From: Azolla caroliniana
Taxonomy: Eukaryota > Polypodiophyta
Assembly (NCBI GenBank): GCA_043228905.1
Contig: JBHGNT010000005.1
Span: 20,708,001 to 20,772,000 of the forward strand
Reading direction: 5' to 3'
Length of the DNA stretch: 64,000 nucleotides
Below the pieces are notes generated by a model. That model did not search any database, was not told the origin of the DNA, and was given only the letters and a program-made list of their open reading frames with translations. The position numbers and the translations under genes were made by a program. This document shows, one piece after another, positions 11,313 through 23,842 of this stretch; position 1 is the first letter of the stretch; the number at the start of each line of letters is the position of its first letter.

Positions 11313-12136
11313 TGTCACAAAATATCAATATCAAAATTCAAACCTATAACCTTCAAGATGATTGGCTTGATTTCTTAGATATGAAAAAGTTTGCTTACAA
11401 TAATTCAATCCATTCTTTCATGGGATACATGCTATTCTTTGCAAACATAAGATGTCATCCTCATTGGATGATGCTTGAATATCCAAAACTCTCAAACAAT
11501 CCTGTCATTCAAGATCAACTAGAACAACTCCAAAACATTCAAGCCAAGCTTTCCGACCATTTGCTTCATGCTCAAACCAAGTACAAGAAAGCGGTAGACA
11601 GACATCACTTAGACTCTACACCTAAGGAACCTAAGTTTTAAGTTGGTGATCGTGTATGACTATTATGGCGTACTGTGAAGACTATTAGACCATGCAACAA
11701 GTTGGATTTCCAACATTTAGCTCCATTTGTAATCTTTGATAAAGTCAATGATGTTGCATTTTGTTTGGATTTGCCTTCACATATGCATCTTCATCTAATA
11801 TTTCATGTTTTATTGTTAAGAACCATGGACATCAAGTAGTATCATGAACCGGGTTGTTCCACTATCACCTCTAGTCGAACTTGTTGAAGGACCAAAATAT
11901 GAGGTAGAAGCTATTTTGGACTCCAAGATCATCCGATCAAACGTTAGAACCAGCAAAGAATGTCGCTCACACCTTGAATTTATACAAGAGCTTAATATTC
12001 ACTACCCCAATAAACCAAATCCTAGTTCATACATTGTGACTAGTGGAACTCGTCATCAAAGGAGGGGGTGATGTCACAAAATATTAATATCAAAATTCAA
12101 CCTTCAAACAAAATCCTTACATTGTAACCATCACGA
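11313..12136 (+). mobile_element. Remnant D: internally deleted chromovirus with LTR starts
   Basis: TGTCACAAAATAT(c/t)AATATC occurs at 11313 and again at 12072. The second copy follows a polypurine tract (AAAGGAGGGGGTGA, 12058-12071) and so is the start of the 3' LTR. The first copy is a short piece of the 5' LTR that runs directly into integrase coding sequence, so nearly the whole internal region was deleted. The 3' LTR is cut at 12136 by insertion of B1; its remainder should continue at 19939. Confidence 0.75.
11344..12071 (+). pseudogene. Integrase C-terminus and chromodomain fragment of remnant D
   Basis: The fragment reads DDWLDFLDMKKFAYNNS, then TKYKKAVDRHH, VGDRV, RTVKTIRPCNKLDFQ, LPSHMHLHLIFHV and KYEVEAILDSK. 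These align with the same region of element A pol (QDDWVNLLSLAEFAYNNS, TTRPCAKLDYKKL, EEYEVDQILDSR). It contains several stops (for example TAA at 11639-11641) and a degraded chromodomain. It is a decayed relative of A, in the opposite orientation. Confidence 0.8.
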
Positions 12137-13410
12137 TGTTGTGATGTTTTCACGCCACGATGAGAGAATAACCTCTACCAAATTATACAAACTAATTCAA
12201 ATATTTGTAAATGGTTGTTTAGTTAAGTGACAACTAATATCTTGATAAGAACCGGTCACCACAGGATGATAATATTATGTGTAAATAGCTAGTTGAATCT
12301 AGGGAAAAAAAAACAAAAAACATAATACTGAGTAAAATATTTTAAAGCTAAATACCTATTCAAAGCACATTTCGTTATTATCATTATAAGGTATTTTACC
12401 TATTAAAGCTATTACCCACTTTTAAAGCTAAATACTTATTATCAACCCATTTTGCTAATTTATCATTATCAGGTATTTTAGCTATTAAAGTTATTACCCA
12501 CTAAAGCTAAATACCTATTCAAAGCACGTTTTTGCTATTATCACTATCAGGTATTTTAGCTATTAAAGCTATTATCCACTAATGTAGGTGCCTCTTATGC
12601 ATTGGTGACACTTGGCACTCATGCACCCACCTTCCTCATGTATAAAAGGGGGGGTGAGTAATCTTATCAAGGGGGAATATTGTTAGGAAACCGGTCCCTC
12701 CGGATGGGAAGAGCACGAGCTGGATCAGATAGAGTCGATAGGTAATTCAGCTGAGGCCGAAAAATCGACTGACCCATGATCGATCAATAACCGATTCGGT
12801 TACCAAATCTAACATGGGGTTATATTTGTAAATAACTCATATTGTGTATATGAGTATAAATAACTTTAGGGCAAGTAGTTAGATAAAAGAATGGTGATTA
12901 TCATTGTTGTGAAAAAGGTTACAGTGAGTTGTTGCCTCTGTAACTAGAGTGGGAGAGTAAGAGTGTGTATGAGTAACTCTATAGTCATCTATGGACGAAG
13001 AAGAGCTCAAGGTCGTTGCCTTGAAACTTCTTCTTGTATTCCTCCTATTATAGTGATATAGTTCGAAGTTTGTGGACTCCTGTGGCTTTTCCCTTTCCGT
13101 GTTTTCCACGTAAAATATTTGTGTCTCTATACTTCTGGTTTGTATGTGTCTGTGTACTGTCATTCTCGATCTTTGCACCTGCATACACATACATATCAAC
13201 CGGTTGTGGCCGGTAGGATCCTCAACAAATATAGATGTGAAATACTATTGTAATCAGATAGGCAAGAAATACTATTGTAATCATGATTCTTGGAATTATC
13301 AATACAAGCTATTTCGTTTCTCCTCTTTTTTTGACAAGAAGCCCGATGCTTACTTCCCAGATTCACAACTTTCTTTTCCTTTGCATTTGTACACCGTGAT
13401 CAACATCACA
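12137..13410 (+). repeat. Left (5') LTR of B1, interrupted by solo LTR E
   Basis: It begins TGTTGTGATG and ends CAACATCACA. Without E and its duplicated AATAT it is about 722 bp, close to 729 bp for the right LTR. U3 contains about three tandem copies of an 80-90-bp unit (AAAGCTAAATACCTATTCAAAGC core) at about 12340-12590. Confidence 0.9.
12676..13232. mobile_element. Solo LTR E with 5-bp duplication AATAT
   Basis: The 547-bp segment 12681-13227 starts TGTTAGGAAACC and ends GGATCCTCAACA. AATAT flanks it at 12676-12680 and 13228-13232. The matching right LTR of B1 lacks the segment, giving the empty site. A TATAAATA box lies at 12855-12862. It carries no internal region, so it is a solo LTR left by LTR-LTR recombination. 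The TGTT...AACA ends suit many copia and gypsy families; the family is not assigned. Confidence 0.92.
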
Positions 13411-13411
13411 G

Positions 13412-13429
13412 TGGTGAACCTGACGTGAA
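13412..13429 (+). other. Primer-binding site of B1, tRNA-Trp type
   Basis: TGGTGAACCTGACGTGAA lies one base after the left LTR. It differs by one base (C to T) from the site in B2, which is fully complementary to the 3' end of plant tRNA-Trp(CCA) as I recall it. Confidence 0.75.
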
Positions 13430-13447
13430 CCACGGAAGTTAAGAGAG

Positions 13448-15665
13448 ATGGAGAAGCAACAAGCAGTCTCAGAGCCACGAATCAACCAAGAAGCCATTGT
13501 GGAGCCACAAATCAATGTGATGCTGCAAATGATTGAAAGAATGATGCAAACCCAAGAACGTGCAATTGCTCGTCAACAAATCGATCATGCTATTGACAAT
13601 CTTGTAGAGAAAATAGGTCTCTTTGAACGTAAAAATATATCTCAATTATTACAAGTATATGTTATTGTGATGGGAAGTAACGGGTTAAACCATGATGGTT
13701 CAAATGAATTTTGTGAGGATGGTTGAACTCCCTTTGAGAAATAGAGTCTCTGAACTCGCAACAAGTTCTAATGATTGGGTTGCATTCGAACAAGCTTTAT
13801 TAAATGAATACATGCTTGGTGATACAAATTGAGCATCAAGGAGGAGTTTCCTTGATTGGGTGTACAAAGAGGACAAGAAGATTTCAATGATAGAGTTGTT
13901 CAAAGAATTTGAAGCTCATTATAACTGATTAACATCGACCGGAAGGACTCTTTTGGAGTTGTAGAAGTTCATAGTACACTTGGAGGCATTAGACCGATCC
14001 TATCGAGAAATATTAGTTGCATTCCCTGAAGACTAGGCTACACCCATTGGTCTAGTATTCGATTGGAATAGAGTACATGAAGCTTGCAACAGAAACAACA
14101 AAAGAGCCTAATGGTGTGAAGATCTTTCTATTTCTAGGGGTACAAAAGGCATTAGTTCTTGAGATGAAGTGAAGATAACCATTAGGGAAGATACTGGGAG
14201 TCCGTCAACTATTTCCAAGGTACCTGAAACAGTGATCGATGATCTCATCAAAGGTATAAAAGATCTTTCATTACAAGTTGCAAGGCTATGAGAAGAAAAA
14301 TCCTCACATCCCCAAAAACATTATGAAAGAAGATGCGTATGGTGTGATAGCGTCGACCATTCAAGAGGAGGGTGTGATAACTATTAAGACATGATAGACA
14401 GAGGGGTGATATTCTTCAAAGATGGTAAGATTCATTCTTCTAAAACTCGATTACCTCTCCAAACTAACTTTAGAAGAGTTGGTATGAGAAGGATCATGGG
14501 AGATGAGGAAACAACTAGGATGCAAGCTATCTATCAACCAACAACTGTAATCATCCATGTTGGTAAAGGAGGATCCGAATCTGATTTTTGGCCATGTATT
14601 TTAAAAGATGCAAGAAAGGGTAAAATCAAGGTTGAAAAGTTGAAGTCTGGAGGTGATGTTGTCCGAAGCAATATTGGGTGGGAAGATCCAGTGGATGGCC
14701 TCTCAACTTTCACAAGGGTTGCAACAAACCAAGCCCATGACGTGATCATGGAAGAGAAACAAAAAAGGGCAGAAAATGAAGATAACAAGAAGTGGGAGCT
14801 AAGAAGTGCTAAAAAGAGGGAGACGGAAAATTTGAAAATGGTAAGCCTCGACATTGAAAAAAGTAAGGATAAGAAAAGTCCTTCATTCAAATTATTATCG
14901 GATATTGAAGCTTCAACTAATTTGAAAAAAGTATTGGAAGAAAGAATTTTAGATAACAAAGTGGAGCTTTTCTTGAGGGAGCTTTTGGGCATAGCTAAAA
15001 AAGAATTTCATGATGCAATAATAGATTGGATTAAAAGAAATTGCAAAATATTGAAGCCGCTGAAAACCTAGGGAGTGAAATGAAGAAATCAATGATGGAC
15101 GTCATCAAGGTGAACCAAGCTCTTCCATTGTTGGTACACAACTTTTGAAGAGAAGCTGAAAGAGCTAAAAAGCTACTATGCTAAAAAACATTGGCAGAGA
15201 GCAACAACTGAGACACCCGTGAATATTGGAAACCTTGAAGATCCGGTCGTGACCTTAATTGGCCACGGCTCAAAAATTAATCTAATTTCTTATGATATTT
15301 ATAGGAAAGGTGGATGACCAATGGAAACGGATCATGGGTGGAGGGCAAAATCGACTAATTCAACAACCAAGGAACTTCATGGAGCTTGCCCGAACATCAA
15401 AGTCACCATTGGAGATATGCCAATGGAGCAACATTTCTTTATCCAAAAGGCCTCGTCATACCCTCTTGGTCAACCATACATCACATCTTCAAGGATGGAG
15501 ATGAAGGTGCTTGAAGATGGCTCGACATATGCTAGGATCCGAAGTACCGATGGTAAAAGGAGTGTTCAATTTCTTACTGTTAGGCGGGAGCATGATAGAA
15601 ATAAAGAAGAATTACAAATTAACTCGTGTGGGCATGATATATCATCTTATGAGTTGGATTTTTAA
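13448..15665 (+). pseudogene. gag and protease of B1 (decayed)
   Basis: The start AIDNLVEKIGLFERKN aligns with AIESIVGTIGRFGGKN of B2. A correct CCHC knuckle (CVWCDSVDHSRGGC) is present near 14335-14376, followed by a long Lys/Glu-rich stretch (to 15071) with KVLEERILDNKVELFLREL, also matched in B2. Protease-like sequence follows: GHGSKIN near 15270, ELHGACPNIKVTIGD and YITSSRMEMKVLEDGS. Its catalytic Asp has become Gly. Several stops and at least one frame change separate the pieces. Confidence 0.8.
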
Positions 15666-15766
15666 ATAGGATCATTGATGGGCAGGGACACAATGGTCTC
15701 AAAGCTTTCCTTTCCCTGCAAAAAAGTTTTCTGATTAATAAAACAATCAATGCTTCCTTTAATACA

Positions 15767-18700
15767 ATGGATGGATTTACCCGTTACCTTGGCATGGAAA
15801 GACATGCACAAAATGAAGGGAGCAGCAAGATGTTGGATGCATTGTGCACTTCAAGGATGATTGAAAGGGATGCAATAATTACTGGTATGTTGCTTGAATA
15901 TTCAAATGTTGATATAGTCAAAATATTAGAAAATTGCTTGAATGAGAAAGAATACGACAAAAGATTTGATCATGTTAATTATGTTGACATGTACCTTCAT
16001 ATTACCGATTTTATTGAGAAAAATGGTTGTATAGCTAATAGTAAAATAACTGGTAATAGCTATCATGGAATGGCTAATGATAAAAAAGCAAGTGAAAATA
16101 GTTATGCAATAATAGTTAACACTAAATATAAAACAATCGACAAAAAGGTCAAGCCCGTGGCCATGCATCTGCCTATGCATAGTACTAAAATGAAAAAGAA
16201 TGTCACGTTTGAGCCAATGTTACAGGATTCTAAGGATATTGGTCATAAGTTTACAAATGCTACTGTAGATCAACTAAAAATTGGTGAGAATGATTTTCTT
16301 TTGCCTGTTGAGACACAATGTTTTTGAAATATGATTGCTAGTCATGGAAAGCATTTGCATTTGAGTAAAGTGAAATTGGTTGGGTAGATCCATCAGTTGT
16401 GGAACCAATGATTATATTCACAGTTCTGCATATTCCTTGGAATTCAAGGCTTGTCCCTGTTCCTTGGGCCCAAATACCACAAGTAATAGCTTTGGTTAAG
16501 GAAAAAATAAAAATGGGTATCTTGGAGCCATCAGATGCCCCGACTCGAATAAGTGGTTTACTGTACCTAAAAAGAATGGTTCATTAACTTGGTTCATTCA
16601 GGATTTATAGCTTGTCAATAGAGTTACTATTCGAAACGTTGGTGTTGGACTGGTTGTAGATGCCTTTGCAGAAGCTTTCGTAGGAAGAGCTATATATTCT
16701 ATGTGTGATTTGTATTCAAGATATGATCAATTTCATCTTGTTATTGATAGTCGTGATATAAATACTGTCAGAACACCAATTGGGTTGATGCGAATGTGTA
16801 CATTGCCTCAAGGTGCTACAAATTCTGTAGCACATATGGTGAATGCTATGAATAAAATTTTAAGAGATTTTGTGCCAAAAGTAACTATGCCTTTTCTTGA
16901 TGATGTTCCAATGAAAAGATGCTTGGTGAATGAGAAGGATGAAAAGCTCATGCCGAACTGATGTAGAAAGTTCATTGCAGACCACATTTGTGATTGTGAA
17001 AGAATCCTTTCAGGTTAGAAGAGGTTCATCTTACATTTTCAGGTAAAAAATCCATGTTTGGGGTTCCCGAAGTTTTGGTTGTAGGGCACATGTGTGGCCC
17101 CTACGGAAGAAAGTCATCCCCAATTAAGGTAAATGCAACTCAAAATCTAAAGGATGATTGTAAGTCTCTAACGGAAGTACATAGGTTTCTGGGTGCTTGT
17201 GTGTTTTACCGAATTTGGATTCTACATTTCGCACATGTGGCTGATCCGCTTTATGGGTTGCTTAAGAAAAATTCAAGTTTTGTTTGGACTAATATACATA
17301 CAAATGCAATTCGCCAACTAAAGGAAATGTTGTTGAATGCCCATGTTTTACGAAGGCTAGGTATGATAGTCGACACCCCATCATTGTTACTGTAGATACG
17401 AGTTCAATCGGGATCAGTTGGGTTGTTAGCCAAGGAGAGAAGGAGGGGTCAAGATATGCAGTTCGATTTGGTGCAAATATCTTAACAGAACGTCAAAGAG
17501 CTTACCCATAGATTAAGAGAGAGATATGGGGTATGTTAACAGTTATTAAAACGAATCGTGAATACTTAATTGGTGTTGAAGTTGTGGTTGAAACAAATTG
17601 TCGTTCGTTGGTAGGAATGATTTCAAGTTGTGAAACATCTGATATAGCTATGCGTAGGTGGATAGCTTACATAAAATCACCTAGTCTTGAAATCAAGCAC
17701 ATTGTAGGAGCGGATAACCTAGTTGTGAATATGCTCTTAAGAGCGAGGTTTAAAGGTAAAAATAAATGGTAACGGCTGATGAAGAAGATGAGAGTTTCGA
17801 TTTCTTTTCCATAAATTGTAACTCAAAAGGGTCATGTGATTTTGGTGTTCATGTTATTCTTCGTGAATCTGAGTACGAGGGGGAGATGTTGCAAATTGGG
17901 AAATACTTGAGTACTCATGGGAAAGATGGAACATGATCAAGGGAGCTATTTCATAAAATAAGAAAGAAAGTTTATAAGTTTTTTCTTCATGAGGGGTATC
18001 TTTGGAGACATCCAAAAGTTGTGAAAGGGATTCCGCAAAGAGTGATCGGGAGAAGGGAAGAGCAACAAAAACTAATATTTGAGTTTCATGATACTTTATG
18101 GGTGGTCATCGTGGAGTTTGGGCCACCTACTCAAATTAAAAGAGAAGTTTTGTTGGGCTGGAATGTACAACGATGTTGCAGATTATGTACAATTGTGTGA
18201 GAATTGCCAAATGTATTCAAATATTTGGCATTGTGATGGGTGGTTGCAACCTACTTATTCTTTATCTCTACATTATAAATGGGATGTGGATATTGTAATA
18301 ATGCCTATTGGTGTTTGGCAAATGAGATATCTTGTATTGGCAAGAGAAGATTTAACAAATCAAGTGGAAGGTCGAGCCCTATGCCAAAAAACCACTTCAG
18401 TTATTTGTAAATTCCTTCTTGAAGATGCGGTATTTAGGTATGGGTGCATTGGGAAGATTGTTGCTAACAGAGGAGATGGAGATTCGACTATCCTTAACAA
18501 CGGTGTATAACCTTGAAGCTAATGGGAAGACTGAGTGTGGACATGGCCCTATAGTGAAAGCTTTGGTGAAAGCTTGTGATGGCAAGATAACTAACTAGCC
18601 TCATTTGTTATCGTATGCACTATGGGCTCACCACACTACTCACAGTTCCGTGACTAGTTTTATGCCATCAGAATTGATACTTGGTCAAAAGCCAATTATG

Positions 18701-19100
18701 CCAATAGAAGAATTAGTATTTTCTTGGGTTTCCTTGCCATGGGCAGATGAAATGAGTCGAGAAGATTTGCTTGCTCTTAAAATAAGACAACTATAATGAA
18801 GGGATGAAGATGTTCAAATAGCTATAGAAAGGATGAAACAATGTCGATTGCGGAACAAAGAAGGGTTTGACAAAACCCATCGCCTTTGACCAAGAAAGCT
18901 CCAAGAAGGTGATTGGGTCATAGTATATGCTAGCAGCTTGGATAGCCAACATAGTACTTCCCACAAGTTTGCCAAAAGATGGTTCAGACCATATGTCATT
19001 AGATAAGTAAATAAAAATGCAACTTATCTCCTAATTGAAATGGATGGAGTTGCTTTAAGGGTTTCCGATTGTAGGGAAGCAAATTAAGCTATTCAAGAAA
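15767..19100 (+). pseudogene. RT, RNase H and integrase of B1 (decayed)
   Basis: Recognisable pieces in order: TKYKTIDKKVKP; VEPMIIFTVLHIPWNSRL; RT core with DRGDI-like SRDINTVRTPIGLMRMC and PFLDDV near 16890-16910; RNase H with VDTSSIGISW, KREIWGML and ETNCRSL; integrase zinc region CENCQMY; core WDVDIVIMPIGV and NLEANGKTE; and a C-terminal SH3-like part WVIVYASSLDSQH with KFAKRWFRPYVI. There is no chromodomain. Many stops (for example 16325-16327 and 16960) make it non-functional. Confidence 0.82.
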
Positions 19101-19197
19101 AGGGAATATCAAAGCCCTAACTTCCTTAATGAAGACATCATCCATGAAGCTGAAGAAGGAGATGTTCGTTGGCGCATGCTGGAAGATGCGCGAGTCT

Positions 19198-19209
19198 AGA
19201 AGGGGAGGA
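19198..19209 (+). other. Polypurine tract of B1
   Basis: AGAAGGGGAGGA directly precedes the right LTR. Confidence 0.75.
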
Positions 19210-19938
19210 TGTCGTGACGTTTTCGTGGCACGATGAGAAAATAACCTCTACCAAATTATACGAACTAATTCAATCTTTGTAAATGGTTGTTTAGCAAAGT
19301 GATAGCTAATACCTTGATAAGAACTGATCGCCACAAGATGATAATATGATGTGTAAGTAGCAAGTTGAATCTACTAGTAGGAAAAAAAACAAAAAACAAA
19401 ATACAGAGTAAAATATTTTAAAGTCAAATACCTATTCAAAGCACATTTTGTTATTATCACTATCAGGTATTTTAGCTATTAAAGCTATTACCTACTTTTA
19501 AAGCTAAATACATATTATTAGCACATTTTGCTACTATCACTATTAGGTATTTTAGTTATTAAAGCTATTAACCGCTTTTAAAGCTAAATACCTATTCAAA
19601 GCAGATTTTTGCTATTATCACGATAAGGCATTTTAGCTATTAAAGCTATCACCACCTAATGTAAGTGCCTCTTATGCATGGGTGATAGACACTTGACACT
19701 CATGCACCCACCGTCCTCATTATAAAAGGGGGGGTGAGTAATCTTATCAAGGGGGAATACAGACGTGAAATACTATTGTAATCAGATAGGCAAGAAATAC
19801 TATTGTAATCATGATTCTTGGAATTATCAATACAAGCTATTTCGGTTCTCCTCTTTCTTTGACAAGAAGCCCGATGCGTACTTCCTGGATTCACAACTTT
19901 CTTTTCCTTTGCAGGCGTACGCCGTGATCAACATCACA
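19210..19938 (+). repeat. Right (3') LTR of B1
   Basis: Starts TGTCGTGACG and ends CAACATCACA (729 bp). It has the same U3 tandem units at about 19415-19655 and a TATAAAA box at 19721-19727, just before GGGGGTGAGTAATC. Confidence 0.9.
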
Positions 19939-21235
19939 ACGCCACTTTATGATTATTATTTAATGTTATGTATACAATAGATGATCGCCAAATAGCATGC
20001 ATGCATGTGCGCCAAGTGTCGATCATGCGTGATCCCGTGTATATTATATAACTGGAAGATCTGGTTAATATTGAACCATTCTGATTCAAAGCCAATCTTC
20101 CACACCCTTATTATCTTGGTCTTTTTTGTCTTCTTGCTTTGTTATTATCTTATTGCCTTCGAAATCGACATCATCTTCGAAACTTTAGTTGTGACAAAGG
20201 GTATGGGAGATTACAAGTTCGATGCATAGTCATGAGTGCTTCACATTTTGTGTTCTAGTTGATTTGGGGTGAGGTACTCCATCGCATTGCCTAGTCCTTG
20301 CACATGGTCGGACTTGGTGGCACCCATTCCTTCTTCATATGGCTTAATTCAATGCCTGAAGTATCCATTCCATATAGGCAACCTAATGTTCTCCAAGAAA
20401 GAAGGGCAAGGCATGTGACATTGTCAATGAAAGACAACGATGCCTTCCCAAGCCAAGTGAGAATAATGACTCAAACTAGAAGGTTATGAATGAGTAATGC
20501 TTTGAATGCTTGTTTGGTTCATTTGACCCTCAAATGCATGAGTTGGTACAAACTCAACTTACCATTGAGAAACAAACTCAACTTACCATTTGACCCTCAA
20601 ATGCAAGAGAGAAAGAGAGAGAACACATCGCGGAGTTAATCGACACTTTCCTAATACAACTTACAGATCCGATTTCCAACACACAAGGACCAGAAACAAT
20701 ACCATTGCAACTCTCTTGACCATTAAGAAAATGATCTGAAAAGCAGATGATAACAATGCCTCCCCTTTTTTCGTTTTTCCGTCTTTCTTGGGTTTCGAAA
20801 ACTTAAGGTTTCAAGAACAGGGTCAGAAAATGAGAATCATTTCTGTAGAGGTGCTCTAAGATGCTTAAGGTTTCAGAAACGAACAAGGAGAATGGTGGTG
20901 GCGAGGTACGGTCTATTCTTAGAACGCGAATGCACAAAGGAAGGGATATGTCTCCTGGAACATAGTTATAGAATACTTAACATACAATATATATAAATTA
21001 TGTACGCTAAGTATTCTAACTTCTTCTTTTTAAAATACTTAGGATACGTATTTTACAAATAAAATACGACGTTAAATACTTAGAATACGTATTTTACAAG
21101 AGTATGGAATGACCACAAATTTAACTAAGTGGAAGGCTGCCCATTTAGCTGCTATTTACCTGGTTTGAAAGCTGAAGCAGGGGCAGGGCCATCCATGGTC
21201 ATGGTCTTTTGCTCCTTATATAAACAAAATCAAAG
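19939..21235. other. Intergenic DNA; start is probably the rest of the LTR of remnant D
   Basis: The first stretch should continue the LTR of D cut at 12136, but its end is not clear. Short direct repeats follow at 20525-20610 (AACTCAACTTACCATT twice) and at 21042-21100 (AATACTTAG(g/a)ATACGTATTTTACAA twice, 33 bp apart). No gene was recognised. Confidence 0.45.
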
Positions 21236-21257
21236 CACTGGGGTTTTTGAGGTTTGA

Positions 21258-21400
21258 GAAGAAGAAGAAGAAGAAGAAGAAGAAGAAGAAGAAGCCATAG
21301 CCAAGCCATAACCAAGCTAGAGCCATAGCCATAGCCAAGACATAACCATAACCATATCCATATCCATATCCATATCCATATCCATATCCAAGACATAAAC
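21258..21400 (+). repeat. Microsatellites in the ICln 5' leader
   Basis: A (GAA)n run at about 21258-21295 is followed by CCATAGCCA and CCATATCCATAT runs up to the ATG at 21419. They lie in the inferred untranslated leader. Confidence 0.7.
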
Positions 21401-21418
21401 ATAACCATAGCCATAGCC

Positions 21419-23842
21419 ATGTCCTCTCATGGTCTTGTTGCCTTCCTTGACAGGGACCCCATCAATGGCCTCCCTCGTATCGACACTGCCTCCGGAGAAT
21501 CGATCTGCGCCGTCCAATCCTGTGTCGGTATCTCCCTCGACGACGGCCCCCTTCAACAACCTGGTACCCTCCATGTAACCACCAAGTAAGGCTCTTCTTT
21601 CTCCACCCCCCCCCCCCCCTTCTCCCTTCAAATTCTTCTTCGTTTCTCTGTGCTTTTGTTTTTTTAATCTTCTCTTTGTTGCCACTTTCTTTAGAAAGTA
21701 CTTCTGCAGATGTCCATAGACCAACTTTTGTTTTCCTGTCCATCTTTGTTTGATGGACCTCTTTATAGTTCAAAGGGGGGTGACACACAAAAAAAAATTG
21801 ACATTAAATGCCCAAATACTACCATTTATTTGTCCTTTTTTGTGCATGTAACCATGGTAATTTTGCTCACAGAGACCCCAAAGAGGGAAAAGGGAAGGAA
21901 ATAAAGAAAACCAAGTTCAACCCATAGATTTACAAACACCATCTTTGTGGTTGGAACCATGGTAGTGAAAAGCTTAAAGGGCAAAATCTTGGGGTAAAAA
22001 CCAAGAAAAACAATTAAGCGTTTTCTTCCTTGAAAAGACACAAAAAAGCGATAATCAACGCTTTAAATGCTCGCATCTGGTTCATAGTCGAATTGTGTAT
22101 GTTTTCTATTTCTTTTGCCTTGAGCATCAAAACTCCTTTGCGTTATTACACTAATGTTGCAGGAGGCTGATCTGGATAAGCGATGTAGATGAGCATGGCT
22201 ACGCTGTTGATTTTCTTTCCCTATCAATGCATGCCATATCAAGGGACCCAGAGGCATATCCCCTTCCTTGTATTTATACACAAGTAAGTTATATCTTCCT
22301 ATTTTTATATGCTGATGATCCTCATAAGTTTAAATATGTAAATACAGTGAATCATTGTGCTGTTTTATGATGGGTTTGCTTGTACAGGATTATGACTAGT
22401 ACTGCTCAATTCAATCGTTCATGTCCATTTATAACTGTCCCTTTTACTCCGTGAATTTGTGAAATGGTTTATCAATACACAAATTGACTGTTGTATGTAT
22501 ATTCACTCATACTTTTTAAACAGTATGTAATTATGAATACTGATAATTGCATTTGTGTATAACTCTCTGTTTTCAGATAGAAGCAGATGATAAATTGGAG
22601 TATAGTGATGAGGAAATGGATGAGAGAAATAATGGTGGAGATTTGTCAGAAGTGCATGAGATGCGCTTGGTTCCTTCTGATCCAAGTGTATGTATCCTGT
22701 GTCAGTTTGAGATACATCTGTGTGTAAAATTTGGTCATTATTAACATTTATGTAAAACAAGGTTTAGACATTTGTGTGTTTTTTACTGTATGTACACTGC
22801 ATAGGTTTTTGATTGCATCAAATTCTTGCTTAGATACAATTTAATGTTGTGCAAGCTCTACCTGATGCATAAGTAAAGGTGGCTAGTTTAGTCACTGTAA
22901 CCTTATTCATGGAGTATGAAGTTGAAAGTATTTACAATGGAGTATGGAGTATTTACAAAGATGCGATCCGCTAGGCAAAACATCAATTAACATGAATAAA
23001 TGACTGCCTAATAAGGGAGACCTGATGAACTGAAGAAAGAAAGATGCATTAATGTCTCAAAAGGACCGAAATTGCCTCCAGAGACTCAAACATATTATAA
23101 ATGAAAAATGTTCTTTACCCTATGAGAACAAGGAAAGAAATAATATGAATATAACTAAGAGGAACAATGAATAAAAGAGGCAGCTATCCAGCTTCTTGTC
23201 AGAGGGAGAACATTGCTACTTTTAGATCTGTGGACTTATAGATTGAAGGATACAGATGCTTTTCAGCAGTTGAGCTCTTTCACTTATTCTTTGTATATCA
23301 GGTTACAGGTAACGAAGGAAAAATTTAGTACGAATAGAAACTGCATTTGCATTTTTGTACATTGTGATATAATTAGAATTAGAATTGTTGATATATGCTT
23401 ACTTCAATCTTCCTTAACTCAAAAATACATCAATTAGTGGATGGCCTTTTCAAAACACTCTGTGATTGTGCACTACTCAACCCTGACCCTGAAGGAGGTA
23501 AGTTCTTTGAGGATGTTTGGATATCAAGCATCTTTGTTGCTGTCTTTGTAATACATGAAAGGGGTGCATTTCAGAGCTAGAAGGTGAGGCTGATTGGTTT
23601 TTCAATGAGGATGAAGTTCTGGCAAATGCTATTGGACAGTCTAATGGTACAAAAGATCATGAAGTATCGGGCTTATCTAAGGTTCTCTGGCCTTCCCTAG
23701 TTCACTCTGCATCTATCATTTTTTGCTGCTAATCAAACTGATCCACGTTTTCCCAATATTTGGCCATTAATTTTGTTTTGTTTTGTTCCAGCTTCATCTT
23801 GACGATGAGCAATTTGATGATGCGGATGAAGCTGATGTCTAA
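21419..23842 (+). CDS. ICln (chloride conductance regulatory protein / methylosome subunit pICln), six exons
   Basis: Exons: 21419-21585, 22163-22283, 22577-22685, 23438-23497, 23575-23681, 23792-23842, giving about 204 residues. Family features are clear: GTLHVTTKRLIWISD, then GYAVDFLSLSMHAISRDPEAYPLPCIYTQ (PH-like fold), EMRLVPSDP, CDCALLNPDPEG and an acidic tail ending DDADEADV. In animals pICln chaperones Sm proteins with PRMT5 for snRNP assembly; the plant protein is presumed similar and cytosolic. Phases close only if exon 3 uses the GTGTATG donor at 22686, giving DPMDGLF, which looks one or two residues shorter than relatives; a better-looking GTATGT donor two bases on would break the frame. 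All other junctions are consistent. The symbol CLNS1A applies to animals, so none is given. Confidence 0.9.

Larger units (their letters stand above)
12137..19938 (+). mobile_element. Element B1: old Ty3/gypsy element with tRNA-Trp primer site
   Basis: The left LTR is 12137-13410 (with solo LTR E inside) and the right LTR 19210-19938. A primer-binding site follows the left LTR and a purine tract precedes the right one. Internal sequence encodes badly decayed gag, protease, RT, RNase H and integrase, with many stops and frame changes. The LTRs differ at roughly one base in ten over the first 190 bp I compared, so the insertion is old. Flanks read ACGA and ACGC, so no perfect duplication survives. 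It lies within the 3' LTR of D. Its proteins align throughout with those of B2, although the LTRs do not. Confidence 0.88.

Noticed and set aside
12137-19938. Perfect target duplication for B1
   Set aside because: Flanks are ACGA and ACGC; they may be a mutated 4-bp duplication, but it is not exact.
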